Below are positions 12,481 through 26,600 of a DNA stretch of 64,000 bases, one piece after another. The stretch is from positions 13,202,875 to 13,266,874 of the forward strand of contig OZ234495.1 in NCBI GenBank assembly GCA_965153455.1. The letters run 5' to 3'. The notes below the pieces were generated by a model. It was not told the DNA's origin, ran no database searches, and saw nothing but the letters and a program-made list of their open reading frames with translations. The stretch is from Sphagnum compactum. Lineage: Eukaryota; Bryophyta; Sphagnopsida; Sphagnales. How positions within the stretch are numbered: position 1 is the stretch's first letter; each line of letters opens with the position of its first letter. The position numbers and the translations under genes are program-made.

Positions 12481-12912
12481 TTCCATCTATTCATCCATCC
12501 TTCCATCCACAACAATGGTGCATCTGGATGTTGTTTCATCCTGGCCATAATACACATGGGGCATTTGTCATCGATCCATCCACCATGGTGCACCTAGATG
12601 TTGTTCCATCCTAACCAGATATACACATGGAACATTTGTCCATCCATCCATCCATCCATCAAAAATGGTGCATCTTGATGTTGTTTCATCCTAGCCATAT
12701 ATATACATGGGGCATCTTTCATCCATTCAACCACCCATCCATCCATCCATAATGGTGCATGTGGATGTTCTTTTGTCCTAGCCATATATACACATGGGGC
12801 ATCTCTCATCCACCCATCCATTCATAGACAATGGTGCATTTGGATACAGTTTCATCATGGCTATATTTATATGGTGTCTCAGCCATCCATCCATCCATCC
12901 ATCCATCCATTT
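12480..12912. repeat. Minisatellite, five copies of a 70-87 bp unit, with (CATC)n spacers
   Basis: Units begin with ATGGTGCA at 12515, 12585, 12665, 12752 and 12831 (spacings 70, 80, 87 and 79 bp). Each runs through a GATGTTGTTTCATCCT-like block and an ACACATGGGGCAT-like block. The units are joined by CATC/CCAT microsatellite of varying length, and this explains the varying period. The array ends in a clean (CATC)n run at about 12883-12910. Confidence 0.85.
12883..12910. repeat. (CATC)n microsatellite
   Basis: Seven uninterrupted CATC units close the minisatellite that starts at about 12480. Confidence 0.9.
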
Positions 12913-14379
12913 GTGTGATGACATCAATGAAAGAATTGTCACAAAATGATTTGGTCGTTTGTTTGTTTTAGCAACTATGGAAAGTTGGGAACCCTATTTT
13001 TCTCCCTTTTACAACAATAGTAGAAGATTATCACAATACCATGACTTTAAAAAGGTGATAAGTAATTAATTAATTAGGGGATTGAATTACAACACCAAAA
13101 GCCTCCTTGACCAACCCAACCTTGAATTGATTGATATGGAATCCATATTGTATTATTCATTACAAAAGTATTCAATTTTTGTTCACGATAAATGTTTCCA
13201 TTTTTTGTTAACGTGTTGGTGGATGGAAATGAACATATATTTATGAAATTAATTCATCCATTGTTGATGGGAAAATTGAACACAATAAGATTAACCCCTA
13301 AATGTTAAGGTGGACCAAATTGGTTCGCTTTAAATCCACCTTACCTAGCCTTCACAAAACGGAAGTCAACGAACATGCATGGTTTTGAACTATCACACAC
13401 CAAAATCTAGCACCCCTTCCCAACTCACTTGCAATGAGAAGTATCCAATGCTCCAAGTGTGTGAAGATCTCGTGCATGAGAGAAGCTTGGTGGAGGGGGC
13501 TTGGAGCAATTGTTAACTAAGCTTATTGAGGCACTTAAAAACCTACATGTCAAAAGAAACCAACAAAACCATAGTTGCATTCTATCATTTATTTTTTCTT
13601 GTTCACTATGATTTTATTGTTGCAACGTTGTTAATACTATTCAGGGAGTAATTTGTTAGGTCAACTTACAACATTGTTAGTAGTATTCAAGGAATAGGTT
13701 GTTCAGTGAACAAGGTTCTCAAGAAGCAATGGTTAAAGCTTCAATGGTTGGAGTTAGTTTTAGAAAGATCACACAAAACTCTAATTCTAGGAAAAAAATA
13801 ATTCCAAACTCCTCCAAGAATTGGACTATTGTTTTAGTAAATACCAACATCAAGGTGATTATATTATGAATCAAGTTTTGCTCTTGGTTGATGAGGATGA
13901 GACATGCAAGGTGAAGAAGCCAAAAGGAGTTATTTGGCCAAAGAACCTCGTCCAAACACTTTAAGTTTTTGTTTAACAAGTACATCTCATGGATGTTTGG
14001 CTCAATAGAAAGAAGAGATCAAAGGGGCTTGTAGCTAAGTTCTCCAACTAATTTTACAACTTTACTAAAAAGTAATGGTGGCCAAACCATTATGCTAGAG
14101 AAACACCAAAACCTTTCATTTGAAACTTTTGCAACTCCAAAGCTTGAAGCAACCTTTTTTAACAATGGACACCCACCCCTAATTGTGGATTTTTGCATAA
14201 TGTCTTCCACAACATTGAACAAAATCCATGTTGCATCCTTTACAATGCTCAAAAGATATGGCAATGGCACCCACACATCTTATTGTCAATTTTTTAAATT
14301 TTCAAAAGGACCTAGCAATGGCATTGACAAGAATCCAAATCCCAAATTCTTTTGCAACACACATCATCATGTGTAGACA
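12913..14379. other. Intergenic AT-rich DNA
   Basis: No gene recognised. The last 300 bp may include the more diverged N-terminal part of the piggyBac relic that follows, since that family has several hundred residues upstream of the readable block. I could not align it by eye. Confidence 0.4.
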
Positions 14380-14900
14380 ACAATGCATAGACACCATCAT
14401 ACTTATGACAAAATTGTAAAGACTAAGTGGTTAAATGAAGCATGTAATGAGTTGTGTGGGCAATTCCAAAATGTAGAACAAAATTTGTGTGTGAATGAAA
14501 TGGTGATCACATATACTAAGAAATACTCACCCACCCAAAAATATATGAAAGTAAACCTTGTTGCTATGGAATGAAAATCTACTGTTTGACTAATGCCAAA
14601 TCCAAGTTTGTGCAAAAAATGAAAGTGTATGCTAGTGCAAGTCATGAGGATGTTAAACACACGACAAGATACAAGATTGTGTATGGGTCGATGGACATGT
14701 ACAAAAACAAGTCAAATCACATTGTCACATGTGACAACTTTTCTTTAACCCTACATTGTTCTGGGATCTTTTGAAGGTTGAGGTGCACACCACAAGGACT
14801 CACAGGATTGATTATAAGGGTTAGCCTAGTGCTCTAACTATTGATCCGAAGAGAGGATGAAAAAACAACTTTGGTATCACATGCACATTTCAAGTGAGGT
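14380..14900 (+). pseudogene. PiggyBac-type (PGBD4-like) transposase remnant
   Basis: The + strand encodes, in pieces, the DDE_Tnp_1_7 core of a piggyBac transposase. The pieces are TYDKIVKTKWLNEACNEL, then VEQNLCVNEMVITYTKKYSPTQKYMK, KIYCLTNAKSKFVQKMKVYA, HIVTCDNF, and TLFWDLLKVEVHTTRTHRIDYKG. Family members carry a catalytic Asp in the (L/T)CVDEM block; here it reads CVNEM, so the first catalytic Asp is Asn. The second Asp (CDNF) is kept. One frameshift lies near 14570 (after YMK) and another near 14745 (after DNF), and a stop follows IDYKG. The N-terminal region, the third catalytic Asp region and the C-terminal Cys-rich finger are not recognisable. No TTAA-bounded inverted repeats were found by eye. 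It is a dead DNA transposon fragment. Confidence 0.75.
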
Positions 14901-15689
14901 TGATGTAGTTCTCTAATTTGATAATTAATAAGTTTTTATTTTTTCCATTTCCTTTAATCCAATTGACCCTACAAATGCTACATTTATCATTCAAGGGCAA
15001 CAAATCCACTTGAAATCCCTACTAGTCCAATGTTAATGAATATTATGAATGCATGTGCAAAATTGATATCCAACATCAATTTCGTGGTTATTGCACCTTG
15101 TAAAGGCATGATCACAAATGATTGCATCAAATCATGTTTCACGTCGTTAATATCACGATTGTGAACTCTTACAATATGTACAATGTGCATGTGACCTATC
15201 TTCGCAAGTTCACAAAAACAATGTCGCATTTGAAATTCATTGTCACTTTGGTTAAAATTATCATAAAAAAGGGGCAGATTCTATTCCAAAAACCACGACC
15301 ATAAAAAGGGCTTTTGTACCCAATCCTAGGGTTTGCATTAATCAATGTAGAAAACAAGAACATCAAGAGAGAAAAAGAAGGTTGTGTGTGGTGTGTAAAA
15401 AAAAAATGAATTAGTATTGTTTTGCAATGTTTTGTCATTTTTTAAAGAATTGCATAATTTATTTGTTGTTTGATTTTTCAAATTTTTAACTTGCATTATT
15501 ATAAAGATGTAAGTAGACATGTGGCACAAATTTTATAACTATGATAAATTCCAAAAAAAAAGATGCTCATATGTTCAAGTAGGGGTTTAACAAGTTTTTT
15601 TTTGATGTTTTGTCATCTTTTCAGAGTTTTATAATTTTAATTTTTATTCAATTCTTTAAATTGCATGAGATGTAGATAAGCAAGCACAC
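14901..15689. other. Intergenic, 3' side of piggyBac relic
   Basis: AT-rich sequence without a recognisable gene. It may contain the remaining 3' part of the transposon, too decayed to identify. Confidence 0.35.
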
Positions 15690-16130
15690 ATGACTCTCCC
15701 CCCTCACTCCTCCCCCACTCCATATCAACCCAAAAGAAAAAGAAAAAAAGGGTGAAAAAATAAATTAAAATGACCCTTTTCCCCATTCTCCCTCACCCCA
15801 TACTAACAAATGACAAAAAAAAGAAAGAAAAGGACCTCCCCCCTCTCCCACCCAATATCAACCCAAAAAAAAAAAAGCCCTTCCCCCTTCCCCCTCCCCC
15901 CATACTATAAGAAGAAAACCTTCCCCACGTTATCCCCTTACCCCATACCAACAAAGGAAAAAGAAAAAATTTGACCCTCCCCCCTATGAAATCGACAAAG
16001 ACCAAAGTATGTAACAAATATATGTTCTTTTGTGTTTGAGGACAAAGGAACCCCCCCTTTTTAATTCTCAAACAATCTCAAACTATTTTTCCCTTTGGTT
16101 TGCCCCCTCAAAAGAACAAAAAACAAAAGA
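15690..16130. repeat. Degenerate array of C-rich and A-rich blocks
   Basis: Blocks of CCCTCCCCC-type sequence alternate with (A)AAAGAAAAAG-type sequence. They are linked by repeated CCATA(C)TAACAAA or CCATATCAACCCAAA words, about every 50-60 bp. This is a low-complexity tandem array; ORFs within it are compositional artefacts. Confidence 0.65.
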
Positions 16131-18029
16131 TTTTGGCCTTGCCTGCTAAGGCAAGAAGGATATTGTTGTGTTTAGATTCATTATAGAGTATAGTAGCTTA
16201 AGGGATTTTTATAGGCCCCTATGTAATAAATAATAGGTCTATTTTTATATGAGGATTTTTGAAAGATGATATTTTGGCTTGTGTTCAAACTTGAGATTAG
16301 TTATAAAGTTATGATATCTTGAAGGATTTTGGTTTTTTTCAGAGGATTTTTTTGTAGATTGTGTATTTTTGCATGGTGAAATATTTGAGTTTCCATAATT
16401 CTTCTTTTTCCTTAAGGTACTTTTAAATTTAAATGGCAAGACCATAGTATATCACACCCCCTTGTTTTTTTTTCCAGTAACACCTTGAATGACCAACTTT
16501 GACCATCCATCGCTCATTTATTTCAATTCCTTTTTCATAATATTTTTTTTTTGGCCCATGACTCATATGCATGCCCTTTTATTTGTCACCATTTTTTTGT
16601 AATGGAGTACAAAATCTCGGTTTAAATCTCCAAAAGACTTGCAATTTTGAAACTAGAAACTCCAAATTCTTAAGAGTAGCAATTTCTCATTTCTCATTCA
16701 AATGTTATTTTGAAAAACCAAAACATCAAGCCTGAAGTCTTCACCGAGTCGAATTTTCCCCAATTTTCCATGTTTTACATGACTTCTATGCATGTTTGTG
16801 AGGGGTGGGTGCCTTTTTTTTCTTTTGGGGGGGTGGGGGGAAGGAGGGGAGGGAACAATTTTGATCAAAATGTCAATTAAGGATTAACTTACTCCATGTA
16901 CTATAAATTCCATTCCATTGACCTTCAGTAATGTACAAAACACAAGCACAATCGATTCATCAATTCTTTAACATGGATCTCAATTTGTCAAGTAGCCTTT
17001 GAATTTAAAACCCTTTGAAAAAACCCTTTAGTAATGTCAAATGTAACAAATTTTTTTAATACATACATAATTAGTGTAGCCTATTTTGTTGGCCCAATTG
17101 TGAACTAGTTATCTAACTAATTTTTCTTTTTTTAAATATTTTTTTGATAATTTAATTGAATCTCCAATGACAAAAATTTAATCAAATTTTAATATCTCAT
17201 GCGCACTTAAGTTTAAAATTTTCTGAATCACCTTCATTAAATCTTTACTCACAAATATATGTAAACTTTTTTTTTTAAATTTCTTTGTTCGGATTCATTC
17301 ACTTGTTCCCTCAATTTGCATGACCCACTCTGTTTTTCTGGGCAATGTGGTATGTAGTCAAAAGCTTTTTGGGGAATTCATTCTCGGAATTTAGGTACAC
17401 AAGGGGGGTGGGACCAGGGTTATTTTTTTTTTGGCAATTTTTTTGTTGGTGTAGCCACAGTGGCAACCATCCACAAGAGGAATTAGCCAATTTTGGCTAC
17501 AGGTCAGAGAGGAAAGTATGTAGAAAATTTCAAGAATCCTGTTATATTTTTGGCAACCTGCTTGGAACCTTTAGTATTGTTAAAAGACGACAATTTCAAA
17601 AAAAAAATTCCCATGAAATCTGTGGACTTTGGCACTTTGTTTTTTTCACAAAAATCCTTTGTATGAGTCATGCTCGATTTCATTTGTCGCCAAGTGGAGT
17701 GAGGGTGGAGCTGGGGCATTTTATTTTTTATTTTTTTTCCCTTCATTTGACCTTAGCATATTTGACAAATTTATTTATAATATTTTTGTGTCCTCTAGCA
17801 CCTTTGACACAACAATGTGAATTATTTTTTTAATGATTGTCAACGAGGAAAGGAATCAATAAATTAAACATATAATCTCAAGTCAAGGGGTAGTTATGTC
17901 AGAAAAAAAGGAAAAAAAAGAAAAGAAAGAGTTAATGAATTTGGGTACAAGGTAGAGATCCAAATTTTTTCCCAAGCTCAAGTCCTAAATTCCCACGTCT
18001 CAAAACATGATCCCTGGAGTGCAGTGCAT
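16131..18029. other. Intergenic AT-rich DNA with a G-run cluster
   Basis: No gene recognised. At about 16827-16853 the + strand has four G-runs of three or more separated by 1-4 bases, a candidate G-quadruplex. A 162-codon open frame at 17345-17833 has no family resemblance and a composition driven by T-runs, so I do not call it. Confidence 0.4.
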
Positions 18030-18109
18030 GCATGCCCCAAGTCCCAAGTTCTAGGTCCCAAAAACGATCCACAATTGCACCAAGGATTTATTTACATGCC
18101 CCCAAGTCC

Positions 18110-18355
18110 CAATTAGATATTATTATCCAGGTCTCAAAAGAGAACGATCCAAGTTGGGTCACAATCCCATTCGGCATTATCCAGGTCCCAAAAGAGAACG
18201 ATCCACGTTGGTCACAATCCCATTAGGCACTATCCAGGTCCCGAAAGAGAACGATCCACGTTTGTCACGATCCCCACGATCCATCCAGGTCCATATTTCC
18301 AAGTCCCGAACACACGATCCACGTTGCTCACGATCGCATGATCCAGGTCCCCAAC
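18110..18355. repeat. About 53-bp tandem repeat upstream of GMD
   Basis: CCAGGTC recurs at 18127, 18181, 18234, 18285 and 18343 (spacing 54, 53, 51 and 58 bp). Each copy is followed by a conserved GAACGATCCACGTTGGTCAC-like block. The first three units are nearly identical and the last two are diverged. The array lies about 0.9 kb upstream of the GMD start codon, so it may be within or next to the promoter. Confidence 0.8.
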
Positions 18356-18403
18356 TTCTTGGTTTTGGTTTTTACCAGTTTTTTTTACCGCCCTCACCAC
18401 ACA

Positions 18404-18424
18404 CCCCCCCCCCCCCCCCCCCCC
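18404..18424. repeat. Homopolymer C tract (about 21 C)
   Basis: An uninterrupted run of about 21 C residues upstream of GMD. The length in an assembly is unreliable for such tracts. On the minus strand it is a poly-G run able to form a quadruplex. Confidence 0.9.
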
Positions 18425-18715
18425 GGCCACGCGCCCCCGGCCCCCACACCATTTCACTTCTCACTGATTTTTCATCTTTACCCTTTTTCACTTTTACTGC
18501 CATTTTTGCTCCCTTATTTCTTGCCCGTCTCCTGCAACCGCCTTCTTCATCAGCGCTCTTCGTCATCGTTGTCTGTCTTCTTCGTCTCTCCCTCCGCCCT
18601 CCACACTCGTGAGTCGCATCACATCGCGCGCTCTTGGATCGAATCAAATCCCAAATCTCTAGTGAAGACCTTGATCAACCACATCACCCCCATTTCCCAA
18701 TCCACTTACTTTCAG

Positions 18716-18932
18716 GTGATCGAATCACCCACTCTCTCAAAGTCTGTCATTGCTGCTGCTGCTGATTTTCTTTATTCTTATTTTTGGGCTTTTTTCGTTT
18801 CTTACTCTTAGGATTTCAATCTTGAGTTTTGTGAAGAAGAGTAGCTATCACTGCTGCTGTTATTTCTTTTGCTACTTTTCCAATTTTGTTTCATGTGTTT
18901 CTCATTTGGTTGTTGTCAGTTTTGTATGCAGC

Positions 18933-18970
<38 letters not shown>

Positions 18971-19260
18971 TGATTATGGGGGGTATGTGTTTTTCCTTTT
19001 CTTTTTGGATTGAGATCTTGGCTGTTATGAGAATAGTCTAGTTTCTGAAGATCTCTGTGAATCTAGTGGACTTTCTTGGGGGGGCAAGATCTGTTTGTAT
19101 GTACTACAAAGATTCTAGTTTAGTTTTTAAAGTGTGTGAGCAACTCTCTTTTTTTTTCTTTGTTTTTTTTTGGTATTACATGGAGAGGAGGGTTGAGCAG
19201 TAAGCAGAGGTCACATTGTGGAAAGAGGTTTTTTTTTCCTTGGGTGGGGATGATTTTGCA
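18716..19260 (+). other. Probable 5' UTR intron of GMD, containing (TG)17
   Basis: A TTTCAG/GTGATC junction at about 18716 could be a donor. A good acceptor (pyrimidines, then TTTTGCAG) ends at 19260, ten bases before the ATG. The intervening sequence is T-rich, as plant introns are, and holds a (TG)17 microsatellite at 18935-18968. Only the acceptor is clear; the donor is inferred. Confidence 0.4.
18935..18968 (+). repeat. (TG)17 microsatellite
   Basis: A pure TG run inside the presumed 5' UTR intron of GMD. Confidence 0.92.
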
Positions 19261-19269
19261 GTTACGACG

Positions 19270-21067
<1,798 letters not shown>

Positions 21068-23659
21068 AGATTTTGAGGAGCCCTACTTCATTTGGTGTGC
21101 TCATTTTCCAGACTTCCAACCAACAGTTATTTCCCCTTTGCCAAGGCTATCTCAAGTTGGTGCAGGCATTGGTTTGAACCCTAAAACTCAGGCCCTGGGG
21201 GGTAATTTATTGCAAGCTAATCCTGATCTGATTCAAAGCAATACATTTAATTATGTGCTAGCATAGATTCATAAGGTGCTTTTCCCACAGCCCATCTAGT
21301 ATGACAAGGTCTGTCATAGTAATCTTAGTCTCCTTCAGGTTTGAGCTAGACAGGCAGATCCATGTGTTGCTGCCACATCCATTCTTTCTATTATAGTAAA
21401 TACGAGGAATATGACTGCAAAGTCCAACTGAAACATCAGACTGTGCAGCAAATAACTGACATTTCTTACAGTTTGATCATCCAAGGAGACTTGCAACTTT
21501 CTGGTTGATTGAACAGCTGTCTCTGTGGTGTGGGTTAGCGATGCTCCCCTCCTCCTAAAAATTCTTTCCACACACAGAAAATCATGCCAGACTTTTTTTC
21601 CATTATAATTGAATTTGATTCATGACTAGGTTCTTGTTGGACCAAAAAAACTGTGTTGTGTTGTCATTACATGTGTTGCATGAGAAGTGCATTTTCTATC
21701 AGTGCAGCAGGCAACTTCTGTAAAACTTTTGCAAGTCCCCCTTCTTTCCAATCTGCAAAACCACCTGTGTGTCGGCAGTTGTAACCTGAACTTTCATAGG
21801 TATTCTGTGTGCTCGAAAGTATTATGAATGTGCACAATACAAAATGGATGGGGCAAACCTTTCTGATGATGATCTGTGAAGGGTTGTTCCATTCAATGAA
21901 ATGACTGTAACATACGAGCACAGATTGTGAACACGCAACAAACCATATGTTTACCACTGCACAAGTTTTCCAGGGATATATAAATTTCTGGAACCTTGTG
22001 AGATTGATTCTTCACAAACTTGAAGATTCTCCTGTGTTACTCAGCTACTGTTCAGCTGTTTTCTTTCAGATTCAGGCTTGACTACCCAGCCAGTTTCACC
22101 TCTCCTTATTCTGGTGGTGTAGGCAGAAGGATCCATAACTTAGTTGAGATTTGGAAGCTCAAGACTCCATGGACAAGATTGGAGATCTGGTTAAATGTGG
22201 GCTGCACAGGGGAGCTTGAGAATCTAGAGACAAGGATGCTATTGCAGAGGTATTTGTAAAATCTTGTAGATTGTAGAAAACGCATCTTGCCAGAGAGCTG
22301 TGTTGACATCACAGTTCGTGATGCTAATTTCTCTCTATCTCTCACAAGTGCACAGACAAATGTCACAGAAGTCACACAGGGGAGGCAATTTGAGTGGAGA
22401 ACAAAAATGGAGTAGAATAATGTCTAAGGGAGCTGGTGCAGGCTTGTGCATACTCAGTACATCCTCTGTTTCTTATGGCAAGAAAGAAAAGCTATCAGAC
22501 TGGGGCTCTGAGCATGCTCTGGAAGTATTACATACCACATGCATGAGAAGAGTACAAATTCAACTGAGACATCATGAAATGAAACAGCTGCTTTTGTTAA
22601 TGGAAAATTTAACACACTATTCCCAGTCATGCTCTCTCCAAGCTTGACCAACACTAACTCCTCCCCCATCCCACTGCAAATCCTTTCTCCAAGGATTGTA
22701 GTCCAATGACATTCAATTTTTTTTGTTTGCTTTCACAGCTTTACATTGTTGAGGGTTGGACAAATTTTACAAGCACAAACTGATGCTAAAAAGCAACCTT
22801 GGGGCAGAGGCAGAAACCCTGGAGGTTTTTGAACATTTGCAATCTAGAAACTTGAAACCTTTGCTCAGGATGTGGACTCTGGATTATATCTCAGGAAACT
22901 AATAAGTACCACAGACTGAAAGCAAATCCTCTACAATCATGATATCTGTGTGATAATGCAACCTTGAGAGAACCATTCAATGTCTCGAGTAATTTGCTAA
23001 TAAGCCCACAAGCAAAGCAAGAGAAGGAGAGGTGGACATTCTCTGATTGACAGAAAAGATGTGAGTTGACACATTAACCAAATGCAGGTGTGTTATACTG
23101 CAGTTTCTGGAATTGTGGCAGCTGATGATGAAGTACTATAGGGTTGTTGTCTGGAAGGAAGACCTCACCTACCTGTTGCAAGAGCTTAACAGGGCAGGGG
23201 AGTAAGGGTGGCCATTATCAAAGAAGTTTAACCCCAGACTCGCTGTAAAATGAGTTCACAAACTGTCAGCATCCTTTCCATTGTTAGCAAGACAACACTT
23301 TGCAATTGCAACCTCTGCCATATCCGTGTTCACAAAAACTGCTCGTCATGTACAACTCCCATCATGGGAGATTACCAAATCCTTGCCTCTCTTCAACAAA
23401 TGTTGCAACTACTTTCTTCCCTGTGCTACTCCCTAAATACACCTGTCTATTCCAACTACAAAGAGCACTGGAGACAGAGTGCTACATAAGAGACACAACA
23501 TGAAATTATACCTGCAACTTGTTGGAAGCTACAAAGCAAAAAGAAAGTCTAAGTTTGCAACATCTGTAACACTCTGGAACAGTGTTTGGGCAGAGTGAAG
23601 CACATTAGCAGACATTCTCAGCCAGAAAAACTTGATTACAAAAATACCTTGACCTTCAT
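21068..23659. other. Intergenic, convergent 3' flanks of GMD and JmjC gene
   Basis: No coding exon recognised on either strand. It should contain the GMD 3' UTR at its left and the JmjC 3' UTR at its right. Composition is gene-like and not strongly AT-rich, so non-coding transcripts are possible but not supported. Confidence 0.4.
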
Positions 23660-26600
23660 TCATGACTGCCTCCCCTTCTTTTTTCCTTGTCCATTATTCT
23701 GAGAGAGAGATGGTAATTTCCTTTTCACAGATGGATATGGTTCATCCTTCCCATTCGTAATAGTCTTGCCCCTTCCGGTGTTTTTCCTGTAAATCTCACA
23801 CATAAATCTCATCAATAAGAGTCTTTCTATGATTCCAATGAGTAAGGTTACAGTTGAACTTTGCACACCTACCACCTACATGATATTGCTCTGGTATGGA
23901 GGCTTCCTGACAAACAAACCTGTTGTACAGCTACTACTGTTCATGACAATGCTGACACAGAAGATGTAAAGGAACTTCTCTGGAAAGCTGCTGTGCACAA
24001 GGTAGAAGAAATGAATCTATTTTCTGTTGACCAAAAAATACTATTCTGACTTCGTGGTTGGCACTCTGAAGACTTACTTGTGCTGGATGGGAGTATTATA
24101 AAGGTACTTCACTGCTTCTCTAGCAGTGTACAGCACCATCTTCTTCACCTGTCAGCTCAACCAGGAAGACCCCAGTGTAAGAATCCAGGATGCTATTGTG
24201 CTTTTCTAGTGAAAATTTTGAGAGATCAGTAGATCACTATGCCAGGGATGGAAGCTAAAATTACCTCCAGCTTATCTTCCTTTGCACGGTGATCCATAGG
24301 TAGCAGACGAAACTCATTTGTCAATCGAACACACTCTTCGACATTTTCAGGGGACACAAAATCCAGAGCCACTTTGATACATGACTGCATCACTCAAACA
24401 AATTGCTATGAGAAGATCCACAATAGACAATCCCATTAAGTACAAATCAAAACAAAAAAAGTAGCAATTCAGGCCCTAAATGCACCTTCAGATTGCGCAC
24501 TTGATGTGGACAACCTGCAGGAATGAACACAGCTTCACCATAGTTTTGCTCAAATGTCCATGCTTCCACTTCTACACATATGCAACAGATGTACCTCCAG
24601 TTGGTTATTCCATAACATCAAGGAAATGAGCTTTGTATGGATAAATTGTGCACAATCAAGAGAACCAAGTATTATCTATTCAAGTACTATAACCACAAAA
24701 GTGATGAGTTTCACAACGGGGACATGCTTTCTGAGTCCAAAAAACACAGAAAAAGCTTCCTTGGGCAATCCCAAAGGCTGTCACAACCCTCTTTTTGTTC
24801 CCATGAAGACTACTGCAACACTAACTCAATTAACTTGCTGAGGGAATTTCCAGGAAGAAGGATTTCAAGGTGGTCAAAAACAGCAAGATTTTCTCCCAGT
24901 GCAAGCCATTATACCAAAAGAACATCATGATACTACACTCAACAACCCTGCATACTTACGATACTCCTCCTTCAGCTTCCTCTTGTGCTCCTCATCCAGA
25001 AAGAAAGTCTGGTCGTGAACAGGATGAAAAACCTGAGAAAAAATCCAAGGGCAAACACTATCAAGAAACTGTGCAAAAGAAAGCAGAAGGATTACAAACA
25101 GTCAAGAGAATATTGCAGTAGAAACTCACTTCCTTAAGAGGAGAATCCATCAAGTGTTGAAACTCCTGTGAGTGTTTCCTCAAGTAATCCTGCAGCTTTG
25201 GTACATCTTGACGTCGGAAGATATCCCATAAGGCCCCCCCATACTCAGAGTTTTCAGATGTCTTCTCAAATGAACCTGCCTTGTTTAACAAACTGCTCTC
25301 TTGTCCATTACATCCAGTAACCTTGTCCATCGATTTTGCACCATCTGGTTCAACTTGGGAGACCCCAAGTGCAGAGTATGCTTCTTCTGGTCTGGAAGGT
25401 GCAGAGGAGAGACCCTCACACTCTACCTTCATATTTGCTTCGGGTTGGAGTCCCACCAGTTGCTCTACAGATTGCACCTTCTCAGACTTGTACTTCTCTT
25501 TGTACTTCTTACAAAGATTGGCAATAGACTTCAGGTGTTGCTTCGAAAATTTAATCTCAGACGTATGTGTGAGCAAATTGACCTACCCCAATTCCAACAT
25601 GAAGACCCACTCAATGTTCCTTCCCTCAAATACAGAAATGAAGCTAAATGGGTGTAGATCTGGTTGATTATATCATACTGCCCAGCAAATTTGACAATGA
25701 AGTCAAATACACTTGTTTCTAATTGCAAAGAAAGGACCTCACCGCATCAGACATATCACAGTGCAATTTGGTCACCGAGTCACCCCTGCCCAGCTCTTGT
25801 CGTAACCCATAAGCAATGTAAGTCTTGGGGCCAAGATCAGGCTTTATAGCATTTTCAGGAAGCTTTGTAGCTAAATTGAGAATGCCTTCCTTTGGATCAG
25901 TGTAATCTTTATATGGGAGGGTAGCAAGAAATTCAGCTCCATGTCGTGGAAGACGGTTTACAAAATCAGTTTGAGGTGGCCAATCCTTGAGCTTCAACAT
26001 CTCTGGCCATCCATCCTTATGAACACGCCCTTCTTCATAGCCTTTGAAAAACTGATGGATGTTTATTTCAACCTGCACCCCACTATGAAATCATTGCCTC
26101 ATGAAACTGGTTGGACTCAAAGACTTCTCTATCATTACTGGTAGTGAAGCATGTGTTACCTCTGCCCAAAACAAGCAGTCCACAGAAATGACACTTTTAG
26201 AATCAGCTTGGACTTTGTTGCTTGTTGTCTCCCGAATCGCACGCCACATGACCAAGGGCTCCCAGCTGAGGCCAGTGCCACCTTCCAGCACATTTCGCAC
26301 TATGATAGGTTCACCCTGCGCCCAATGCTTCTGAAAATGCACAAAGCCCTCTCCCTCAGTGTCCTTTAAAGTTGGACAGTAGAGATAATTATCAGTCGCA
26401 CTTGCTCGATCAGCAGCCAACCGCATATTCTCAGAAATTGGGCCAGATGTAGCACAAAAAGAGCAGTACCTAACAACCTCGTCAGTAGGCACACCCTGGC
26501 AGAGAGCCTCTGCGTCCTTGGTAAGTTTAGAAATTAGATCAGGCTTTAGTAATGTCCTCAGCTCCAGCAAACACCCACCACAACCCTGCCCCAAACCTGG

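Noticed and set aside
15793-16071. Open frame rich in Gly and Phe on the - strand
   Set aside because: It is the translation of the C-rich/A-rich low-complexity array.
17345-17833. 162-codon open frame on the + strand
   Set aside because: No domain or family pattern; Phe-rich composition follows T-runs; no supporting exon structure.
18154-18811. Overlapping Pro-, Arg- and Gly-rich frames on both strands
   Set aside because: They translate the 53-bp repeats, the poly-C tract and the GMD leader; not genes.
24074-24148. TAA at 24076-24074 as the true end of the JmjC protein
   Set aside because: It overlaps a strong GTAAGT donor followed by a phase-matched exon with a consensus acceptor; kept only as the intron-retention form.
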